Origin: Corynebacterium parakroppenstedtii
GTDB taxonomy: Bacteria > Actinomycetota > Actinomycetes > Mycobacteriales > Mycobacteriaceae
Assembly: GCF_019754935.1 (NCBI RefSeq)
Contig: NZ_JAGSOA010000001.1
Coordinates: forward strand, 1,426,001-1,490,000
Length of the DNA: 64,000 nt
Direction of reading: 5' to 3'
A program made the position numbers and the translations under genes. Below, piece by piece: positions 18,002 through 26,374 of the stretch (the stretch's first letter is position 1; each line of letters begins with the position of its first letter). Under the pieces are notes generated by a model, which was not told the origin of the DNA, made no database searches, and was given only the letters and a program-made list of their open reading frames with translations.

Positions 18002-18026
18002 AATCCCCGCCGTGGTGGCGGGGATT
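18002..18026 (-). terminator. Intrinsic terminator for the 18041-18563 genes
   Basis: Arms AATCCCCGCC / GGCGGGGATT with a 5-base loop. Read on the minus strand it is followed by CCTTTTCTT. It lies 15 bases past the stop of the 18041 gene. Confidence 0.75.
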
Positions 18027-18040
18027 GGTGGGGCGTGTGG

Positions 18041-18256
18041 TTACCAGACGGGTCGCCAGAAGTTAATCATTTTTCTCCACAGTGGTGGCTGCTGGTATTC
18101 GTCCGTGGCTTTCTCGGGCACGGGCAGGTTGGCGCGTTTATAGGCCGTCCGTGATGGGATTATTCCCATCTTTTCACAACCTCTGATTGCTTTTTTGAGG
18201 TTGCGTATATTGCGGGCTCGCGGTGTTTCGTCAGTCCACGTTGTTGTCATCATTCC
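18041..18256 (-). CDS. Small protein of unknown function
   Basis: A 71-residue basic protein. ATG 18256 (or the adjacent ATG at 18253) has AAAGGA upstream; the longer frame to 18316 runs into the preceding gene. The sequence (ARNIRNLKKAIRGCEKMG, then Trp-containing C terminus) suggests a small helical protein but matches no family I know. It overlaps the upstream gene by 26 bases and ends just before a strong terminator, so the two form a small operon. Confidence 0.55.
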   Translation of the reverse strand, partial: GMMTTTWTDETPRARNIRNLKKAIRGCEKMGIIPSRTAYKRANLPVPEKATDEYQQPPLWRKMINFWRPVW

Positions 18257-18563
18257 CACCATCCTTTTCCCCAATAATATTGGATTCATTATCATCCATC
18301 TCGTAGAACTGTGCAATCAGACTCTGTTCCGATGACCTGGCTAGCGGGCTTTCTGATAAGCAGTCTAATTGAATTTCCGCCGCTCTCCGGCACTGTTCGG
18401 TGGCCTTATCGTTGTCTACGGTCTCTACCGCCCAGGTGAATCGTCTCCACCATTCACTGCGGTTGTCACTGTTTGTCTTTTGTTGCAGCGTCAAGATAAC
18501 AGCAATCAGGCCGCCACCGGCAATGATCAGTTGCACTAGTCGAAGCCACGCTTCTGTATCCAT
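18231..18563 (-). CDS. Small single-pass membrane protein of unknown function
   Basis: A 110-residue protein: an N-terminal helix (LVQLIIAGGGLIAVILTLQQ, residues about 8-27), then a charged soluble part. ATG 18563 is preceded by AGGGGG; the longer frame to 18650 lacks such a site. This is the first gene of a two-gene unit with the 18041 protein. No family recognised. Phage-like origin is possible but unsupported. Confidence 0.55.
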   Translation of the reverse strand: MDTEAWLRLVQLIIAGGGLIAVILTLQQKTNSDNRSEWWRRFTWAVETVDNDKATEQCRRAAEIQLDCLSESPLARSSEQSLIAQFYEMDDNESNIIGEKDGGNDDNNVD

Positions 18564-18667
18564 GCCGTTTACCCCCTGTCTACTCGGTGAGTGTTGTTGG
18601 ACATGGAGTACTGACGCGTTTTTAGAGCGATGGTTCCGGAGTGGCCACACAATTCCGCGGTTATCGT

Positions 18668-18826
18668 CTACGCCTTGGTGTACTGCGGCAAGTCGTCGAG
18701 ATCCGTCGTCCCCAACTTTCCGCTGTTTTCATCCGGGTGCTTGGTTAAGTGAATTGCAGCAATGATTAACAATCCCCACACCAGAGCTAAATAGAGGATC
18801 ATAACGATGATAGTGACAGCATCCAT
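18668..18826 (-). CDS. metS: MetS, small subunit of the methionine/alanine Na+ symporter
   Basis: A 52-residue ORF with one hydrophobic helix (VTIIVMILYLALVWGLLIIA) and a hydrophilic, acidic C terminus. The ATG at 18826 has the strong site GAAGGAGG overlapping the end of metP, and it starts four bases past the metP stop. C. glutamicum MetPS is a known pair of an NSS transporter and an obligatory tiny MetS; size, topology and position fit. It is too short for ordinary ORF cut-offs. Confidence 0.82.
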   Translation of the reverse strand: MDAVTIIVMILYLALVWGLLIIAAIHLTKHPDENSGKLGTTDLDDLPQYTKA

Positions 18827-18829
18827 GTC

Positions 18830-20554
18830 TTAGACCTCCTTCAGACCGGCAGCCTCAAGCCGACGCTCACGGTCGCGAATAGATTCATAGGGGTTATCCA
18901 GATGCTGGCCGAAGGGCGCTCCCTTCCCAGTCAGCGGCACTCCATAATCGCTGACCGGTGGGCCGTCGAGAATCGTTCTGCGTGGCCACGGCACCAGCGA
19001 CATCAGGAGAGCGCCACCATAGAAGAGCACGGCCAAGCCCCAGCCAAAGATAGCCACCTTGGCCGTCGGATAGCCTTCGTATCCATCTCGCACCAATGTG
19101 ATGATCTCCAGCACAAACGTCGTCCCCAATACCAGCGGGGTAAGCACCAAAAGGCAGAAATCCCACCATCGCCCAAGCTGCAGGCTGCTGATCTGGTTGA
19201 CGTGTTGCCGCAGCTCCGGCAAGCGGCGAAGCACCCAGCCGATGACAATGATCGCCACCACGGCGATGACCACAATGCCGATGACGTTCACGAACTTATC
19301 GACGATATCCAGCGTGGCAAGGCCCGTCGACACTGGGAAAAATACGAGCGACGGGACTGAGCAGGCCACACAGACATAAACGGCAGCGCGACGTCGGGAA
19401 AGTGCGAATTTTTCCTGCACTGAGGACAACACAACTTCCACGATGGTGACTAGCGACGTAAAGCCCGCGATCAACAGCGAACCGAAGAAGAGGACGCCGA
19501 AGATCGGGCCACCGGTCATGTTGTTGATGATCGTCGGGAAGGCGATAAATGCCAGGCCGATGCCGTTGGTGGCAACATCTGCGACGGCCACATGCTGGGT
19601 GACAGCCATAAAACCCAAGGTTGCGAACACGCCGATGCTGGCGAGAACCTCAAAGGCGCTATTGGATAGGCCGACCACAGCGCCGAGACCCGAAAGGTTT
19701 GCTCGTTTCTGCAGGTAGGAAGCCTGGGTCATCATGATGCCGAAGGCGATAGCCAGGGAATAGAAGATCTGACCATAGGCGGCAATCCAGACTTGGGGAT
19801 CGAGCAGAGCGCTCCACTGCGGGGTGAAGAAGGCCTCGAGCCCCTCAGCCGCACCCGGCAAAAACAAGGCACGAATAACCAAAATGATGAACATGATGAT
19901 GAGCAGCGGGACGAAGATCGAAGAGAGCAGCCCGGTGCCTTTACGAACACCCAGCACCATGACCGCCGTGATCGCTGCCCATACCAGGGCTAGCACGATC
20001 GCGATCGGCCACACCACATTCGCGCTGGTCAAGCTTGTGGTATCAGCGTGCAGGAACTCACCGGTAAAGAACTTCTCCGGGTCTGTTCCCCATGCCAGTT
20101 TCAACGAAAACCAGGTGTACATGGCCGCCCAGGCGAGGATCACGCAATAGTAGACGGCGATGATGTAGGTAATGCCGGTCTGCACCCAGCCGATGGCCTC
20201 GGTTTTCCGGGAGATGCGGCGCCACACCAGCGGTGCGGAGCCGCGGAAGCGGTGGCCGAGGACGTAATCGAGAATCAGGACCGGCACCCCTGCGGTCAGC
20301 AGGGCGATGACGTACGGGAAGAGGAAGGCTCCTCCGCCATTATCGTAGGAAATGTAGGGGAATCGCCAGATGTTGCCGAGCCCGATGGCGGAACCGATGG
20401 CAGCGGAGATAAACATGGTCCGGCCACCGAAGGTCGCTCTTTTTGCTGGTTTGTTTGCCGGGGCCACACCGCCGTGTCTGGGCGCGGGTCCCGCAGGGGA
20501 GTTAGCAGCAGAGGTGGGTTCGTCCCCGCTGGATACTGATGTCTTCTGGGGCAT
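18830..20554 (-). CDS. metP: Na+-coupled methionine/alanine transporter MetP (NSS family)
   Basis: A 574-residue NSS-family symporter. The helix 1 motif (FISAAIGSAIGLGNIWRFPY) with its sodium-site Gly/Asn residues is intact, followed by 10-11 further hydrophobic segments and a charged C-terminal tail. The N terminus is a Pro/Ala/Ser-rich, basic cytoplasmic stretch. It imports methionine, and probably alanine, using the sodium gradient together with MetS. The gene is preceded by a 370-base leader with paired hairpins. Confidence 0.85.
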   Translation of the reverse strand: MPQKTSVSSGDEPTSAANSPAGPAPRHGGVAPANKPAKRATFGGRTMFISAAIGSAIGLGNIWRFPYISYDNGGGAFLFPYVIALLTAGVPVLILDYVLGHRFRGSAPLVWRRISRKTEAIGWVQTGITYIIAVYYCVILAWAAMYTWFSLKLAWGTDPEKFFTGEFLHADTTSLTSANVVWPIAIVLALVWAAITAVMVLGVRKGTGLLSSIFVPLLIIMFIILVIRALFLPGAAEGLEAFFTPQWSALLDPQVWIAAYGQIFYSLAIAFGIMMTQASYLQKRANLSGLGAVVGLSNSAFEVLASIGVFATLGFMAVTQHVAVADVATNGIGLAFIAFPTIINNMTGGPIFGVLFFGSLLIAGFTSLVTIVEVVLSSVQEKFALSRRRAAVYVCVACSVPSLVFFPVSTGLATLDIVDKFVNVIGIVVIAVVAIIVIGWVLRRLPELRQHVNQISSLQLGRWWDFCLLVLTPLVLGTTFVLEIITLVRDGYEGYPTAKVAIFGWGLAVLFYGGALLMSLVPWPRRTILDGPPVSDYGVPLTGKGAPFGQHLDNPYESIRDRERRLEAAGLKEV

Positions 20555-20702
20555 GGGTTGCTCCGTGATGTTCGTGCCTGCTCCTCGGGGTTTCCGGTGG
20601 CCGCAGGCGAGGGTTTTCGATTTTCCTTTCCGACGCCAACCGGGCCTGTGAAACCTGGATGTAGGCTGCGGCCCTCTGTTAGCGGGTCTGAATAGCAGAA
20701 GT

Positions 20703-20759
20703 CCCCGGTGCGGTTTTTCCGCAGGCCGGGGCAGCGTCTGGTTTAGGGTAGCCAGACGC
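20703..20759 (-). promoter_or_regulatory. Two adjacent hairpins in the metP leader
   Basis: On the minus strand GCGTCTGG-N10-CCAGACGC is followed two bases later by a second stem CCCCGG / CCGGGG that encloses TGCGG-AAAAA-CCGCA. Back-to-back stable stems 150 bases before metP suggest a structured 5' leader (attenuator or riboswitch-like). I could not match a known SAM riboswitch class. Confidence 0.45.
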
Positions 20760-20888
20760 TCAGTTAATAATTCGGTTGAAGTTTACTTGTGCGCTCACGG
20801 GTACAGAGCATACCGCATGGTCTAGGAGAGACTCCCATGGGATGGGTCATGCAGGAGTACCTGCGGGATGATGGTGGGAGATACGACA

Positions 20889-20922
20889 AAATCCCTGGCC
20901 ACTAAAGTGTAACCAGGGATTT
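20889..20922 (-). terminator. Intrinsic terminator after tRNA-Ala
   Basis: Perfect 10-bp arms AAATCCCTGG / CCAGGGATTT with a 14-base loop; on the minus strand the 3' arm ends in a short T run. It lies five bases past the tRNA-Ala gene. Confidence 0.75.
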
Positions 20923-20926
20923 CCTG

Positions 20927-20999
20927 TGGAGCGTACGAGAATCGAACTCGTGACCTCTTGCTTGCAAAGCAAGTGCTCTACCAATTGAGCTAACGCCCC
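20927..20999 (-). tRNA. tRNA-Ala (anticodon TGC)
   Basis: A 73-base cloverleaf: acceptor GGGGCGT / ACGCTCC with one G-U pair, anticodon stem CTTGC / GCAAG around TTTGCAA, T-arm with TTCGATT, discriminator A. CCA is not encoded. It pairs with tRNA-Ile, 44 bases upstream on the same strand. Confidence 0.95.
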
Positions 21000-21043
21000 C
21001 TGTGGTTTTCACCACCCGAACCCCACCGGAGTGGTTTTCGTGG

Positions 21044-21117
21044 TGGGCCTAGGAGGACTTGAACCTCCGACCCCTTCGTTATCAGCGAAGTGCTCTAACC
21101 GCCTGAGCTATAGGCCC
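21044..21117 (-). tRNA. tRNA-Ile (anticodon GAT)
   Basis: A 74-base cloverleaf: acceptor GGGCCTA / TAGGCCC, anticodon stem CTTCG / CGAAG around CTGATAA, T-arm with TTCAAGT, discriminator A. It is downstream of gyrA and the DUF3566 gene, the usual actinobacterial arrangement. Confidence 0.95.
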
Positions 21118-21267
21118 ATGAACCGTGCAGAACTTTACCCAGGAAAACGGGGTTTACCAAATCTGCAGGTCACAGTGTGAATAGGTCGAATAAAAGTCGG
21201 CCCGCTGGGATTGATGTGGGGTCCGAGTGATGCGCACACGGGCCCAGGTCGTACGGACCGCGGATCG

Positions 21268-21750
21268 TTAGTCCCGTATCACCATTCTCACTCCACCAAC
21301 GGCGCTCATCCGAGCTAACCCGTTGTAAATGGCTGCGGCAACAACGCCCAATAGTGTGCCGATGATGGCTTCGAAGACAGCGAGCGCGATGATCGCAATA
21401 ATCACCATGCCCGTCGGAACTGAGGTGTCTGCGACGTCGTTAAGGGCGTCGTTCATGTTTCCCCATGCCCCCATCCCCGCCAAGAGGCAGAACATGAGAA
21501 GGGCAGCGAGTATCCAGACGAGGGCGATTATCGCGCTGACCGCCCCCGAGATCCGGGCAGCTCGGTGGAGATCAATATGGGTCACCTCCACAACGCGCTC
21601 GCCTTGAGGCGCGCCGGGCGTGCTGGGAGAGCTGGGCGCCGGACTGGCGGTCGGCTCGTCGGCTAAGTTGCCCGTCCAGCGGCGCGTGCCCAGATCCTGG
21701 TTAGCCTGGTTTCCCTCGGGCGTCAGCCCGTGTGGTCCCGGCCCCGTCAT
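21268..21750 (-). CDS. DUF3566 transmembrane protein
   Basis: A 160-residue protein with a Pro/Ser/Thr-rich N-terminal 45 residues. The DUF3566 core follows: two helices (SAIIALVWILAALLMFCLLA; GMVIIAIIALAVFEAIIGTL), the VTHIDLHRAARISG lead-in and the YNGLARMSAVGGVRM end. It starts at the gyrA stop and is co-transcribed with gyrA. Members sit downstream of gyrA across actinobacteria and are thought to be linked to cell envelope or division processes; the function is not established. Confidence 0.85.
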   Translation of the reverse strand: MTGPGPHGLTPEGNQANQDLGTRRWTGNLADEPTASPAPSSPSTPGAPQGERVVEVTHIDLHRAARISGAVSAIIALVWILAALLMFCLLAGMGAWGNMNDALNDVADTSVPTGMVIIAIIALAVFEAIIGTLLGVVAAAIYNGLARMSAVGGVRMVIRD

Positions 21751-24362
21751 TACTTCCCATCCTTAGCGTCGGAGGAGCCGTCACCGTTGGAGCCGTCCTT
21801 GGAGTCAGTCGTGGACGGGTCGTTTGGAGCCGGTTCGGCGGGATCGGTGGGGGCGTTCCCCTTCTCCGCAGTTTTCGCCGCGTGCTCTTCGCCTTCGTCT
21901 TCCACGTTGCGGTCGATGGCGAGCAGCTCAGAGCCCTTGTCCAGGTGGACCAGCCGCACGCCCATCGTCTGCCGCGAGCTAGGCCGGATGTCCTTCACGT
22001 TGGACCGGACGACGGAACCGTCGGTAGTAATGCAGAAGATTTCGTCATCTTGGTCGACGACAAGGGCGCCGATCAACTTGCCGCGCTTCTTGTTGTACTT
22101 GAACGTGGCGACGCCGAGCCCACCGCGTCCCTTCGCCGGGTATTCCTCCATCTTTGTGCGCTTGGCGTAGCCACCGGAGGTGGCGACCATGAGGTAGGAA
22201 TCCTCGCGGACGACGGTCAGCGCTAGCAGCGCGTCCTCGCCGCGGAAGCGCATGCCCTTGACGCCGGCGGTGGCGCGGCCCATCGGGCGCAGCGTGTCGT
22301 CGTCGGCAGTAAAGCGCATGGCCTGGCCCTCTTCGGAAACCAGCAGGAGGTCATCGTCGGCGGAGCAGAGCTGTGCGCCGATCAGCGAGTCGCCCTCGTT
22401 GAGGTTGATGGCGATCAGCCCACCAGACCGGGCGGAGTCATAGTCGGTCAGCTTCGACTTCTTCACGCGGCCTTGCTTAGTGGCCAGGACCAGGTAGGGC
22501 GCGTCTTCGTAGGTCTGCAGCTGGATCACCTGGGCGATGTGTTCGCCAGGCTGGAACTCTAGGAGGTTGGCGACGTGCTGCCCGCGCGCGGTCCGGGACG
22601 CTTCGGGCAACTCGTAGGCCTTGAGGCGATATACGCGCCCGAAGTTGGTGAAGAACAGGATCCAGTCGTGCGTCGAGGTCACGAAGAAGTGCCGGACGAC
22701 GTCGTCCTGCTTGAGCTCAGCCCCGCGGACACCCTTCCCACCGCGCTTCTGGTTGCGGTAGAGGTCCACCTTGGTCCGCTTGGCGTAACCGGTGGACGTA
22801 ATGGTGGCGACGACGTTCTCCCGCGCGATGAGGTCCTCTTCGGTGACATCCCCGGTGGCCGCGATGATCTGCGTTCGGCGGTCATCGCCGTAGTTGTTGA
22901 CGATCTCCTCGAGCTCCTCGCACACAATCTGCCGCTGGCGCTCCGGCCGGGCCAGGATGTCCTTGAGGTCGGCGATGGTGAGTTCGAGTTCCTTCAACTC
23001 GTCGATAATCTTCTGCCGCTCCAGCGCAGCGAGTTGGCGCAGCCGCATCCGCAGAATGGCGTCGGCCTGGAGCTCGTCGATATCCAGGAGGTCCATCAGT
23101 CCGGTTCGTGCGATCTCCGGGGTCTGGGATGCGCGAATCAGCGCGATGACCTCGTCGAGCATATCCAGCGCTTTGACCAATCCGCGCAGGATGTGGGCGC
23201 GCTTTTCGGCCTCATCCAGGCGGTGCTGGGTCCGTCGGACGATGACGTCGATTTGGTGATCAACGTATAGACGCAGCAGCTGGTCCAGGCGTAGGGTGCG
23301 GGGGACGCCGTCGACAATGGACAGCATGTTCGCGCCGAAGCTGGTCTGCAGTTGAGAGTGCTTGTAGAGGTTATTGAGCACAACACGCGGCACGGCGTCG
23401 CGTTTCAGTGTGACGACGATGCGCATGCCAACACGGTCGGAGGATTCGTCGTCGATCTTGGAGATGCCTGCGATCTTGCCGTCGCGCACTTGTTCAGCAA
23501 TGCTGGAGACAAGGTTATCGGGGTTGACCTGGTACGGAAGCTCGGTGATAACTATGATGGTGCGCCCGCGCTCCTCCTCAATGGACGTCACGCCCCGCAT
23601 TTTGATGGAGCCGCGGCCGGTGGTGTAGGCGTCCTTAATACCTTTATCGCCGACGATGAGCCCGGCCGTGGGGAAATCGGGGCCCTTCACCCGCTCCATG
23701 ACGGCCTCGAGCGTGGTGGCCTCGTCCGCGTCGTAATGGTCGAGGCACCAGAAAATCGCCTGGGCCAGCTCGGTGAGGTTGTGCGGCGGAATATTCGTCG
23801 CCATACCGACGGCAATACCGCCGGAACCGTTCATCAGCAGGTTGGGAACACGCGACGGGAGAATCGTCGGCTCTAGTGTTTTGCCGTCATAGTTGGGCTC
23901 AAAGTCGACGGTATTTTCGCGGATATCGCGAACCATCTCCATGGCCAACGGCGTGAGGCGACACTCCGTATAACGCATGGCGGCAGGGCCGTCATTGCCG
24001 CGGGAGCCGAAGTTACCCTGGCCATCGACCAGCGGATAGCGCATGGACCACGGCTGAGCCATGCGGACCAACGTGTCATAAATGGCGCTATCGCCGTGGG
24101 GGTGGAAGTGGCCCATCGTGTCCGCGACTGGTCGGGCGGACTTGACGTAGCTGCGCTCCGGGCGATAGCCGTTGTCGTACATCGCGTAGATGATGCGGCG
24201 GTGGACGGGTTTCATGCCGTCGCGAACCTCGGGGAGAGCACGTCCAACGATGACGCTCATGGCGTAATCGATGTAGCTCGATTGCATTTCTTCTTGGATG
24301 TCGATCGGGCTGATGCGATCGAAAAGGTCATTGCCCCCGGTATTTCCGCTGTCATCACTCAT
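21750..24362 (-). CDS. gyrA: DNA gyrase subunit A
   Basis: An 870-residue GyrA. It has the ParC/GyrA breakage-reunion domain with catalytic Tyr131 in AAMRYTECR, the quinolone-determining segment [14 protein letters not shown], and a C-terminal six-bladed domain with the GyrA box [10 protein letters not shown]. The tail is acidic and Ser/Asp-rich. The quinolone hot spots are Ser92 and Asp96 (E. coli 83 and 87), the susceptible-type residues. The ATG at 24362 is the only well-placed start. gyrB is outside the window. Confidence 0.97.
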   Translation of the reverse strand: MSDDSGNTGGNDLFDRISPIDIQEEMQSSYIDYAMSVIVGRALPEVRDGMKPVHRRIIYAMYDNGYRPERSYVKSARPVADTMGHFHPHGDSAIYDTLVRMAQPWSMRYPLVDGQGNFGSRGNDGPAAMRYTECRLTPLAMEMVRDIRENTVDFEPNYDGKTLEPTILPSRVPNLLMNGSGGIAVGMATNIPPHNLTELAQAIFWCLDHYDADEATTLEAVMERVKGPDFPTAGLIVGDKGIKDAYTTGRGSIKMRGVTSIEEERGRTIIVITELPYQVNPDNLVSSIAEQVRDGKIAGISKIDDESSDRVGMRIVVTLKRDAVPRVVLNNLYKHSQLQTSFGANMLSIVDGVPRTLRLDQLLRLYVDHQIDVIVRRTQHRLDEAEKRAHILRGLVKALDMLDEVIALIRASQTPEIARTGLMDLLDIDELQADAILRMRLRQLAALERQKIIDELKELELTIADLKDILARPERQRQIVCEELEEIVNNYGDDRRTQIIAATGDVTEEDLIARENVVATITSTGYAKRTKVDLYRNQKRGGKGVRGAELKQDDVVRHFFVTSTHDWILFFTNFGRVYRLKAYELPEASRTARGQHVANLLEFQPGEHIAQVIQLQTYEDAPYLVLATKQGRVKKSKLTDYDSARSGGLIAINLNEGDSLIGAQLCSADDDLLLVSEEGQAMRFTADDDTLRPMGRATAGVKGMRFRGEDALLALTVVREDSYLMVATSGGYAKRTKMEEYPAKGRGGLGVATFKYNKKRGKLIGALVVDQDDEIFCITTDGSVVRSNVKDIRPSSRQTMGVRLVHLDKGSELLAIDRNVEDEGEEHAAKTAEKGNAPTDPAEPAPNDPSTTDSKDGSNGDGSSDAKDGK

Positions 24363-24535
24363 GCGCTCTACCTTACCTCACAGGGCGGACATGGGAGCTG
24401 TGCGTCGGCGGGTTGTTCGGGACCGATCTTTTCGACGGAGTACTTCTGCGGGGTTGCTGAGGCGTTTTATTGAGGACGTCGCCTAGTTGGTGGTATCGCG
24501 GTGGTATCACTCGAGGGCGGATAAATGGTTGAATA

Positions 24536-24760
24536 GTGAGTATGACAATGACCCTACGGCTCACGGAGAACCAAGACCGCGCCTTGACGCTGCTGGCAGA
24601 AATGACAGGCACCTCGAAGCATGAAGCTGTCGTCCGCGCGATCGTCTCGACGGCGGCGCGGACGGTGGACAACGAAGAAGTGCGGGAGCTGGCCAGATCC
24701 CGAGTTCCCGAATATGCGGAACTAGTTAAGAAGGTCCGGACTAAGAAGGTTCGACGATGA
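24536..24760 (+). CDS. Ribbon-helix-helix DNA-binding protein (antitoxin-like)
   Basis: A 74-residue protein with an N-terminal strand-helix-helix pattern (MTLRLTENQDRALTLLAEMT, then SKHEAVVRAIVSTAAR) like CopG/ParD-type repressors, and a basic Lys/Arg C terminus. A possible ATG at 24542 would remove two residues. It overlaps the next gene by four bases (ATGA), the layout of a type II toxin-antitoxin pair. It is divergent from gyrA. Confidence 0.68.
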   Translation: MSMTMTLRLTENQDRALTLLAEMTGTSKHEAVVRAIVSTAARTVDNEEVRELARSRVPEYAELVKKVRTKKVRR

Positions 24761-25092
24761 CTGCGCCGGGAGTAGGCGAACCCCATGGGGTGGATGATGA
24801 ACTAAATGCTCGGGCCGGTTTTGGCTCCCAGCCACTAACCGCCGAACAACTCCTTATTATTATCGACGAATTTCGCGCGGCGGCTGGGTCCGGCGTGTAT
24901 CTCGTACGTCCGTGGGCGTGTGCGGCGATCGCTGCGGCCGGGCAAGGGCGTATCGGCGGAATACCGACGCACCGGAATGAAAGGGAGATGCTCGATGCCG
25001 TGGGTGAGGCGATTACGCGGCTGAAACCATTGAATAAGGCCAACGGAAAACTAGCTGAGCTAGTGATCGACATTATGACGATGCGACGCTGA
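24757..25092 (+). CDS. Small Doc/Fic-like protein with degenerate active site
   Basis: A 111-residue protein coupled to the RHH gene. Near the C terminus KPLNKANGKLAELVI lines up with the Doc/Fic motif (HxFxDANKRTA). It keeps the central Asn and neighbouring Ala, but the catalytic His is Lys, the acidic residue is Lys, and the final Lys-Arg is Gly-Lys. LTAEQLLIIIDEF at residues 27-39 resembles the Doc N-terminal helix. If homologous, it is probably unable to phosphorylate or AMPylate targets. The family call is tentative and rests on one short motif, size and context. Confidence 0.45.
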   Translation: MTAPGVGEPHGVDDELNARAGFGSQPLTAEQLLIIIDEFRAAAGSGVYLVRPWACAAIAAAGQGRIGGIPTHRNEREMLDAVGEAITRLKPLNKANGKLAELVIDIMTMRR

Positions 25093-25148
25093 GGCGGGGG
25101 TGCCCTTGCTGCTGGCTGTGCGAGCTGCGGTTTTGCGACTTGTGGCCG

Positions 25149-25514
25149 TCATTTCCATGAGCGAACGAAGTAAGCCACGTAGCAGGCGATTGTGATAGCC
25201 GAGAATATTGCTGCAGCGCCATTCCCTAAATGTGACTTACTGGTTAGACCGAATATGGCGATGATGACGGGAATCATGACTAGCAGCCCGTCCAAGGTGC
25301 CTACCCTAGCTCTACCTTTTACGTTGGCGTGGAAGGTTATCCACGCTGCTAGCAGGACAAAAGAGAGCACCACAAAAGCGACTGAGGATATCTGCCCTTT
25401 GAGGGAGAGAAATGACACCACTGCCAGTAATAATGTGGAGAACACCCCGGCGAGACTTTCAATAAATGCGGGGGAAGTTGGTTTAGAGGAATTGCTGGCT
25501 TCATTAGGTGACAT
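25149..25514 (-). CDS. Small four-helix membrane protein
   Basis: A 121-residue protein with a polar N-terminal 17 residues, then four hydrophobic segments near residues 20-38, 45-62, 72-90 and 99-117. The ATG at 25514 is the natural start. No family recognised. It is followed on the same strand upstream by another unrelated-looking four-helix protein at 25633, so the two may form a unit. Confidence 0.55.
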   Translation of the reverse strand: MSPNEASNSSKPTSPAFIESLAGVFSTLLLAVVSFLSLKGQISSVAFVVLSFVLLAAWITFHANVKGRARVGTLDGLLVMIPVIIAIFGLTSKSHLGNGAAAIFSAITIACYVAYFVRSWK

Positions 25515-25632
25515 TCGTAGACCTTAGCTGTCGTAGTTATTTACGGGAGCTGTGAAGGTGGGTCGTTAAGGTGCGCGTTCAGCGCGGGTACTCGGACCAA
25601 CCTGACCCGGTAATTGGGCGTGGGCGCTGCTA

Positions 25633-26001
25633 CTATGCGACGCTGGCCCGCTGGCTCCCTGACTGCTGGTTTCCAGAATCGTGGCTAACTTTCAGCCAAA
25701 CTGCGTACAGGGCGCACCCAATGAAGAGCCCAATTCCGGCAGGCAGGATATAGACGTCTAAAAATCCCACCGGGCCCACGACGAAGTCGATAATGCCAAC
25801 AACAGTAACGACGCCAGCTAATGCAATCCACACAGCTAAGTGCTGGACCTTAAAGAGCGCGAGCATGAAGTGATAAATCATTGCAGGCAAGACTGCTGCG
25901 AAAACGAATGCAGCTGCTCCGGAGGAGCGCGCTAAGAAAACAAAAGAGATAACAGTAATAATTGCTTCGATTAAGGGGAACTTGAAGAGAAGTGTGGACA
26001 T
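25633..26001 (-). CDS. Small four-helix membrane protein
   Basis: A 122-residue protein with hydrophobic segments near residues 8-25, 28-48, 55-75 and 80-103 and a polar, Ser/Gln-rich tail. The ATG at 26001 has GGAAGG upstream. No family recognised. It lies between the Doc-like gene region and the mevalonate operon, on the opposite strand to both. Confidence 0.55.
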   Translation of the reverse strand: MSTLLFKFPLIEAIITVISFVFLARSSGAAAFVFAAVLPAMIYHFMLALFKVQHLAVWIALAGVVTVVGIIDFVVGPVGFLDVYILPAGIGLFIGCALYAVWLKVSHDSGNQQSGSQRASVA

Positions 26002-26029
26002 GGTCGCGACCTTCCAGATTTATTCTCCG

Positions 26030-26057
26030 TCGCCGAGTGTTCCTCGCCGAGTGTTCC
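26030..26057. repeat. Exact 14-bp tandem duplication
   Basis: TCGCCGAGTGTTCC occurs twice in immediate succession, about 320 bases before the mevalonate operon. The following TGAAAACAC also occurs twice (26063-26081). No gene lies in 26002-26374. Confidence 0.8.
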
Positions 26058-26257
26058 GCCCTTGAAAACACTGAAAACACTTCGGTTAGGTTTAAAATAT
26101 ACACGACAAACCAGTTACTCCGGGCTCGATTAGCCTCCTGGAGCCAGCGATAAAAGCCCTGTGCCAGCTGGAGCGTCGTCGTCGATAAGAAACGAGGACT
26201 ACCCTGATTCGTGGTAGAGTAGCAGCGTTTGCCGTTGGCCACACTCGGCCGAGCCAC

Positions 26258-26297
26258 GCCCGATGGGGTCCATGCCCAATGGGCTTTGCCCGACGGG
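26258..26297. promoter_or_regulatory. Three direct repeats GCCC(G/A)A(T/C)GGG before the mevalonate operon
   Basis: GCCCGATGGG (26258), GCCCAATGGG (26274) and GCCCGACGGG (26288) are spaced 16 and 14 bases apart, in the 120 bases before mvk. Each is itself partly palindromic. They could be regulator sites or a structured leader of the operon transcript. Confidence 0.4.
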
Positions 26298-26374
26298 ATC
26301 TGAGGAGGTTTGTCGGGTGCTGTAGTTAAGGTGGAGCGACGGCAGGGTTTGATTCATTCCGTATAGGAGCACTG

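Larger units (their letters stand above)
20555..20926. other. Leader / intergenic region between metP and tRNA-Ala
   Basis: No gene is seen in these 370 bases. They contain the paired hairpins at 20703-20759 and the tRNA terminator at 20889-20922, both oriented with the minus-strand genes. Confidence 0.5.

Noticed and set aside
17876..18154. 92-codon plus-strand frame in the 17.5-18.1 kb gap
   Set aside because: It crosses a strong terminator hairpin and runs antisense to the small gene at 18041.
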